Shown piece by piece: positions 40,715 through 45,743 of a stretch of 45,743 nt of DNA; the first letter of the stretch is position 1, and each line of letters starts with the position of its first letter. The notes beneath the pieces were generated by a model that did not search any database, was not told the DNA's origin, and worked only from the letters and a program-made list of their open reading frames with translations. Made by a program: the position numbers and the translations under genes. Origin of the DNA: Oscillospiraceae bacterium (GTDB taxonomy: Bacteria > Bacillota > Clostridia > Oscillospirales > Oscillospiraceae); NCBI GenBank assembly GCA_017473225.1, contig JAFUMG010000012.1:1-45743 (forward strand). The letters are read 5' to 3'.

Positions 40715-43700
40715 TCAGTTGAAATAGCGGTACAGGAAGGTCACGATCTGACCACGGGTACAGCTGTTGTCGGGCGCGAAAATGGTCTCGCTGCCGTAAC
40801 CGTTGGTGACGCCTTCCGCCACCGCCCACAGGATGGCATCGGTGTACCACTCGCCGGACTCCACATCGGTGAAGGGATTCTCCACGCCGCTGACCGCGGG
40901 CTCATCCGCATAGCGGTACAGGAAGGTGGCTACCTGGGCCCGGGTGCATTCGCCGTCGGGGTTAAAGGTGGTCTTGCTGCCGTAGCCCTCGGTGATGCCC
41001 TGCTCCACAGCCCAGAGGACCGCGGTGTAATAATAATCCTTGGCCTTGATGTCCGTGAAGGGATTGACACCGGAGGTGGGCTGGGGCTCTCCGGCGACAC
41101 GCCACAGGAAGGTCACCACCTGGGCGCGGGTACAGACGACATCGGGGCAGAAGGTCGTTTCATCGCCATAGCCGGCAGTGATGCCGTTATGGGCGGCCCA
41201 CAGGACGGCGTCGTAATAATACTGGCCCTCGATCACGTCCACGAAGGGATTCACATAGCTCTGCTCCGCGCCGCAGACCGTGCAGACGCCGCCGGCATAG
41301 CTGTGGCCCAGGGCGTCCACGACAGTCTGGGCGACCAGGACTTCCTCACAGACGGAGCAATGGCTGCCGGCGGTCAGGCCGGTGCCGGTGCAGGTGGGAG
41401 CCACCGCGGCGTCGGCGACCTCGGTATGGCCCAGAGCGTCCACGACGGTCTGAGCAACCAGGATTTCCTCACAGACGGAGCAGTGGCTGCCGGCGGTCAG
41501 GCCGGTATCAGTACAGGTGGGAGCCACCGCGGCGTCGGTGACCTCGGTATGGCCCAAGGCGTCCACGACGGTCTGGGCAACCAGGATCTCACCACAGTTG
41601 GCGCAGTGAATGCCCTCAGTCAGGCCGCTGGCGGTACAGGTGGGCGCCACCGCGGCGTCGGTCACCCGGGTATGGCCCAGGGCGTCCACCACCTCGACGC
41701 TGTAGCTGTCGCCGCAGACGGAGCACCGGTACAGGATGTAGCCCGCCTCAGTGCAGGTGGGAGCCACCACGCTGGCTTCATAGCTGTGGCCGCCCTCCTT
41801 CAGCTGCCACGCCAGGATGGGATAGCCGTCAGCCAGCTTGGGGCAGCCGGTATCTTCCACATAGGCATCGCCCAGCAGGGTCAGGATTTCGGCGGATTTC
41901 AGCTCTTCCTCGGTCTTGGCAGCGCAGTTGACCTGATTGCCGCCGTAAACGCCGGAAGCGTCGTAGACCTTCATGGTATTCAGATAGTAGCAGTCGTAAA
42001 CGCCGCCGTTCTGGGCCGCGGCACCCTCGTTATAGCCGACGATGGGGTTGGTGGAGCCGCCGCCGGAGACCTTGCCCACGTCATAGCTGTTGGACACATA
42101 GGAGGTGGCGCTGTTGAAGCCCACGACGCCGCCGACCCACTTGTTGCCCTTGATAGCGCCGGTATTATAGCAGCCGATGACGGTGGAGACGGTCAGGGCG
42201 GTGCCGTTGTTGCCGCCGCGGCCCACGATGCCGCCGGTGCCTTCCTTGCCGTTGGTATTGGTGGAGGTGATGTCGCCGTAGTTGGCGCAGTAGCGAATGG
42301 TGCCGGCGTTCTCACCGGCGATGCCGGCCAGAGCCTGGTAAGCGGTGACATTGCCCTTGTTGACGCAGCGGGTGATCAGCGCGGCGGCGCCGGTGCCCTC
42401 GTTGTAGCCGTCGTTATAGCCGGCGATGCCGCCGACATTGTAGCTGCCGCCAGCGGTGATGGTCACATCGGCGGTCACATCGGCGATGGTGCCCCGGTTG
42501 AAGCCCACGACGCCGCCGATGTAGTCAGAGCCGGCCTTGGCGATGGTGCCGCTGACGGTCAGGTTCTGAATGGTGCCGGTATTGAAGGCGAACAGGCCCT
42601 GGCCCTGGGCGGAGGAGCTGATGTACAGGCCGGTGACGCTGTGGCCCTGGCCGTCGAAGGTGCCCGCGAAGGGAGCGGAGCCCGCCTTGACGGTATTGGC
42701 CAGGATGGTGGGGCCGTCCCAGCCCCATTCGTCCGTCACGCCGGTGTCAAAGCTGGCGTATTCGGCGGAGCCGATGGGGTTCCAGACGTTCTCCGCGCTG
42801 CCCCGCAGGTTGATGTCCCGGCCCAGCAGGATGGTCTTGCCGGCGAAGGTATTGCCCCCGTCCACCAGCTGCGCCAGGCCAGCCAGCTGACCGGCGGTGG
42901 TGATGGTGAAGGTGGTGTCTTCCTCGTTGTACCAGTCGGTGGTAGCAGCGGTCTGCTCCGCCTTGTTGACGGTGAGTTTGACGATGCTCTGGGGCATGCT
43001 GTCCACGCACTTGACCCGGCCGGTGAGCTCCTCAAGGGTCTGGCCATAGACGAAGCGGTAGGCGTTCAGGGTGTCGCAAGCCACCGTCTCCACTTCTTCG
43101 GCGGTCTTGGCCTGGTTGCCCTTGATGACCATCGCGTAGCCAAAGGGCGTGCCCTCGGTGGCGTTCACGCCGTTTTCCAGAATGTCGGAATAGTACTTAC
43201 GCTCCGCGGTCAGCTGCTCATAGGTATAGTCCTGGATGAAATTATCGGGAGCGGCGACCGTAACGCTGTCGCCCTCTTCCAGGGTGATGCCGCAGGCGTT
43301 CAGGATCTGCTCCAGCGTGACATACTGCTGGGCCACGCCGATGAAGGGGGTGGTCTCGGTGGACCAGCCGCTGTAGTAGCCGGTGCCGTTGGTCTCCGCC
43401 ATGGCCACCATCTCGGCGCGGGTCAGGGCCTTTTGCAGCTCGGCCTCCGCCTCGCCTTCCTTCACATAGACGCTCAGGTCTGCGTAGGTGATATCCAGCT
43501 CCACCGCGACAGCGGCGGCGGGCATGGTGAAGGTGTACTCCGCGTAATAGGTGACGCCGTTCTGGGCTTTCACATTGGCCTGCGTGGTCTCCACGGCGCC
43601 GGTGCCGGCGGTGACGGTGATGCCGGTAAAGGAGGTGCTCAGCGCGGCGGCCTGCTTGTCCACCACGATGGTGACGGAAGCGCCCTCGGCCACGGTGCCG

Positions 43701-45415
43701 GTTTCGGCGTCATACTGGGAAGAGCTGACGCTGACGTTCCAGATGGCGTCCAGTCCGGCGGGCAGGGTGACGGGGTAACGGGCCGCGCTGTCTTCCACGG
43801 CATTCTCCAGCACCACCGCGATGCTGACGGCACGGGCGGGCATGGTGAAGGAATAGGTGCCCTCAGACTCTCTGACGGTGACCGCCGCGCCTGCCGCGTC
43901 GGTCACGGTGACGCTCTTGATCTGCTTGCCCTCCTCCATATTGGAGACGGTGAAGCTGACGGTGCTCCCCTCCTGGGCGGACTCCGCCACGTTCAGAGCG
44001 GCGGTGCCGCCGGAGACAGCGGCGGTGATCCCATAGCTGCCCAGCACAGGCGCGCTGCTGCCGGTCTGCCAGGTCAGGAGGGGGTAGCCCTCGTCATTGC
44101 TCTGGAAGCTGTCGCCCAGAGCCAGCAGGACCTCAACGTCCTGGAGCTCGGACTCCGTCTTGGCAAGGACGTTCTCGGTGTCATAGATCTGGGGATTGGC
44201 CTTATAGCTGGCATTCCACCACTTGTAGCTTTCGTGGTCGGGGTCCTGGGCGGGGATGCAGCCCTCCAGGTAGAAGCAATCCTCATAGCCCATGGTGTTG
44301 CCGTCGGAATTATTGCCGCCAGAGATGGCACCGGTCAGGTAGATGTACTTGCCGGTCACCATTTTGGAGGTATCCAGATTGATGGTGCCCACATTATAGC
44401 AATTGGTGATGGCGGTGCCGGCGGGATGATCCTCCTCGCAGCCGGCGATGCCGCCGACGGCGCGGATGTGTCCGGTGCCCCAGGGGCTGGCATTGATGGT
44501 GCCCCAGTTATAGCAGCTGTCAATGCTGCCCGCGCCCAGCTTGCCCGCGATGCCCGCGACATAGATCTTGCCGAAGCTGATGCCGGTCAGAGTGCCGGTA
44601 TTGAAGCAGCCCCGGATCTCCACATTGCCGAAGGCGCCGCCGATGATGCCGCCGATGTACTGGTAGCCGGTGATGTCAGCGGTGTTGGAACAATTGGTGA
44701 TGGCGGCGCTGTAGGCGGAATCCACCCGGCCCACGATGCCGCCGTAGCGGCCGGTGCTTTTGTCAGCGGCCGCGCCGCCGTTGGTGATGACGCCCTTGTT
44801 ATGGCAGTCGGTGAAGGAAACCACGCCCAGGGCGTCGCCCAGGATGCCACCGGCATACTGGCCGTCGGCAGGGACGGTCACATTCACCCGGTTGGTGATG
44901 CCGCTGAAGGTGCCGCAGCCCACGGCAGCCACGCCGGCAACATAGTATCTGCCGGCGGCGGTGCCGGAAACGGTCAGATTCTGAACGGTGCCGGTGACAT
45001 AGCCGAACAGGGCCGCGCCGCCATTGGTGATGGATACATTCAGGCCGGAGATGGTCTTGCCACAGCCGTCAAAGGTGCCGGCAAAGTCATAGCTCGTGGT
45101 CAGCATACCGATCTCGTCCACGGTCACCTGGCCGATGGGCGTCCACTCGTCGGAAGCCAGGTCGATATCCCCCGCCAGCTTCACGGTCTTGCCGGAGAAG
45201 CTGTCCTGGGCGATGCCCTCCGCGGTGCCGTTGACGATGGCCGCCAGCTGGGCCAGCTCCCCGGCGGTGCTGATGGTATATTCCGCCGCGGTGCCGTCGC
45301 CGTACCAGCCGGCATCGCCGTCCGCCGCGAAGGCTGTCAGATCCAGGGCCGGGCACATGGCAATGACCATGGCAAAGGCCAGGATCCAGGACAGGAGCTT
45401 GTTGAATTTCTTCAT
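40715..45415 (-). CDS. Giant GLUG-repeat SLH surface protein (second)
   Basis: A 1566-residue paralogue of the first SLH protein, complete and in frame. Signal peptide 1-31 (MKKFNKLLSWILAFAMVIAM..TAFAA). GLUG module 1 about 35-460, starting AAEYTISTAGELAQLAAIVNG. Beta-sandwich and an unassigned domain about 460-820 (GYYSGWSTETTPFIGVAQQYVTLEQILNACGI). GLUG module 2 about 825-1205, starting DWYNEEDTTFTITTAGQLAGLA. Cysteine repeats about 1208-1385, each with PTCT and HCxxCxE. Three SLH domains 1388-1566 with CTRAQV, CTRAQV and CTRGQI. Anchored in the cell wall through SLH. Its leader is short, unlike the first protein. Ligand unknown. Confidence 0.9.
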   Translation of the reverse strand: MKKFNKLLSWILAFAMVIAMCPALDLTAFAADGDAGWYGDGTAAEYTISTAGELAQLAAIVNGTAEGIAQDSFSGKTVKLAGDIDLASDEWTPIGQVTVDEIGMLTTSYDFAGTFDGCGKTISGLNVSITNGGAALFGYVTGTVQNLTVSGTAAGRYYVAGVAAVGCGTFSGITNRVNVTVPADGQYAGGILGDALGVVSFTDCHNKGVITNGGAAADKSTGRYGGIVGRVDSAYSAAITNCSNTADITGYQYIGGIIGGAFGNVEIRGCFNTGTLTGISFGKIYVAGIAGKLGAGSIDSCYNWGTINASPWGTGHIRAVGGIAGCEEDHPAGTAITNCYNVGTINLDTSKMVTGKYIYLTGAISGGNNSDGNTMGYEDCFYLEGCIPAQDPDHESYKWWNASYKANPQIYDTENVLAKTESELQDVEVLLALGDSFQSNDEGYPLLTWQTGSSAPVLGSYGITAAVSGGTAALNVAESAQEGSTVSFTVSNMEEGKQIKSVTVTDAAGAAVTVRESEGTYSFTMPARAVSIAVVLENAVEDSAARYPVTLPAGLDAIWNVSVSSSQYDAETGTVAEGASVTIVVDKQAAALSTSFTGITVTAGTGAVETTQANVKAQNGVTYYAEYTFTMPAAAVAVELDITYADLSVYVKEGEAEAELQKALTRAEMVAMAETNGTGYYSGWSTETTPFIGVAQQYVTLEQILNACGITLEEGDSVTVAAPDNFIQDYTYEQLTAERKYYSDILENGVNATEGTPFGYAMVIKGNQAKTAEEVETVACDTLNAYRFVYGQTLEELTGRVKCVDSMPQSIVKLTVNKAEQTAATTDWYNEEDTTFTITTAGQLAGLAQLVDGGNTFAGKTILLGRDINLRGSAENVWNPIGSAEYASFDTGVTDEWGWDGPTILANTVKAGSAPFAGTFDGQGHSVTGLYISSSAQGQGLFAFNTGTIQNLTVSGTIAKAGSDYIGGVVGFNRGTIADVTADVTITAGGSYNVGGIAGYNDGYNEGTGAAALITRCVNKGNVTAYQALAGIAGENAGTIRYCANYGDITSTNTNGKEGTGGIVGRGGNNGTALTVSTVIGCYNTGAIKGNKWVGGVVGFNSATSYVSNSYDVGKVSGGGSTNPIVGYNEGAAAQNGGVYDCYYLNTMKVYDASGVYGGNQVNCAAKTEEELKSAEILTLLGDAYVEDTGCPKLADGYPILAWQLKEGGHSYEASVVAPTCTEAGYILYRCSVCGDSYSVEVVDALGHTRVTDAAVAPTCTASGLTEGIHCANCGEILVAQTVVDALGHTEVTDAAVAPTCTDTGLTAGSHCSVCEEILVAQTVVDALGHTEVADAAVAPTCTGTGLTAGSHCSVCEEVLVAQTVVDALGHSYAGGVCTVCGAEQSYVNPFVDVIEGQYYYDAVLWAAHNGITAGYGDETTFCPDVVCTRAQVVTFLWRVAGEPQPTSGVNPFTDIKAKDYYYTAVLWAVEQGITEGYGSKTTFNPDGECTRAQVATFLYRYADEPAVSGVENPFTDVESGEWYTDAILWAVAEGVTNGYGSETIFAPDNSCTRGQIVTFLYRYFN
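41290..41790. repeat. Tandem 123-bp repeats coding cysteine units
   Basis: At least three nearly identical 41-residue units (GHTEVTDAAVAPTCT, GLTAGSHCSVCEE, LVAQTVVDAL) plus diverged flanking units. Each holds C-x10-C-x2-C. The near-identity at DNA level points to recent expansion by unequal exchange. Confidence 0.85.
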
Positions 45416-45481
45416 ATCATTCTTTCCTTTCGTTCATGATTTCTTGCAGCGGCCGATCCGCCGCATACACTGTCATACTAT

Positions 45482-45510
45482 CTTATACTACAAATTTCGC
45501 GAAAAGTCAG
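45482..45510 (-). promoter_or_regulatory. Promoter of the second SLH protein
   Basis: -35 CTGACT (45505-45510), 17-nt spacer, -10 TATAAG (45482-45487) on the minus strand, with TTTCGCGAAA in the spacer; leader about 60 nt. Confidence 0.5.
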
Positions 45511-45605
45511 TTGTCTCAACAACATTTCCAGTAAGTTTGTAATATTTGTCAAACCAGCCATCAGTTTTCTGTTGATTGTGCCCCCCTCTCCACCTGGAGG
45601 GATTC

Positions 45606-45743
45606 AAATTGTAGTTTATCTGTCAGTTGTCTGCCGCACCCAAAGGCCCCCTTGTGTAAAGGGGGCTGGCTCGGCGATAGCCGAGACTGGGGGATTGTGC
45701 AGCAGAAGTCTGGAATAACCACCAACATTTCGGCGAATTCGTA
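45606..45743. repeat. Truncated copy of the 243-bp element at the window end
   Basis: Left part of the element seen complete at 9869-10111, starting AAATTGTAGTTTA. Its last 54 bases equal the first 54 bases of the window. Joined to the window start it gives a single intact copy of exactly 243 bp. Confidence 0.88.

Noticed and set aside
41290-41790. CRISPR array
   Set aside because: The repeated units are in-frame coding units of a surface protein, with no unique spacers of regular size and no cas genes.
1-45743. Plasmid or phage genome, suggested by the overlapping ends
   Set aside because: No replication, mobilisation, integrase or phage structural genes; the content is metabolic and the overlap falls in a dispersed repeat.

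Overview
This window looks like a piece of chromosome from a strictly anaerobic, GC-rich Gram-positive bacterium of the Clostridia, most likely the Oscillospiraceae. The signs are a class III (anaerobic) ribonucleotide reductase with NrdR boxes, a SCIFF (six cysteines in forty-five residues) peptide with its radical SAM maturase, S-layer-homology (SLH) surface proteins, many TTG/GTG starts behind strong GGAGG sites, and several families of short palindromic dispersed repeats. The genus is an inference. No tRNA, rRNA, CRISPR array, transposase, phage gene or plasmid replication gene was seen.

Layout, left to right. (1) 0.2-3.4 kb: nrdD-nrdG, with the glycyl-radical end of NrdD on its own 53-codon ORF, separated from the main gene by a short repeat element. 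(2) 3.5-8.5 kb: a four-gene MacB-like ABC exporter operon with two different HlyD-type adaptors. (3) 8.5-9.8 kb: a frameshifted FAD oxidoreductase with a Rieske domain. (4) 10.2-14.8 kb: a sugar operon (FGGY kinase, DUF4867-like protein, fucose/arabinose-type isomerase) divergent from an AraC regulator. (5) 14.9-19.8 kb: two small membrane-protein genes and a ChvE-MmsA-MmsB monosaccharide ABC importer. (6) 20.1-22.3 kb: a cytoplasmic GH13 alpha-glucan hydrolase and an unknown protein. (7) 22.5-25.4 kb: scfA, scfB and an Orn/Lys/Arg-type decarboxylase. (8) 25.7-30.2 kb: a xylose-isomerase-fold enzyme, a PfkB kinase and a class II aldolase, divergent from a second AraC regulator. (9) 30.3-33.3 kb: HxlR regulator and flavodoxin (divergent), then glmS. 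(10) 33.5-45.4 kb: two giant tandem SLH-anchored proteins built from GLUG modules and cysteine-containing repeats. The first carries a one-base frameshift in a G6 run just upstream of its SLH domains.

How the genes fit together. The centre reads as a carbohydrate-use region: an importer for free sugars, two isomerase/kinase sets (one with an aldolase), two AraC sensors and an intracellular amylase. GlmS and the SLH proteins feed and decorate the cell envelope. The window ends overlap by 54 bp inside one repeat, and joining them rebuilds one intact 243-bp element. The piece is therefore probably a repeat-bounded contig, although a true circle cannot be excluded from sequence alone.
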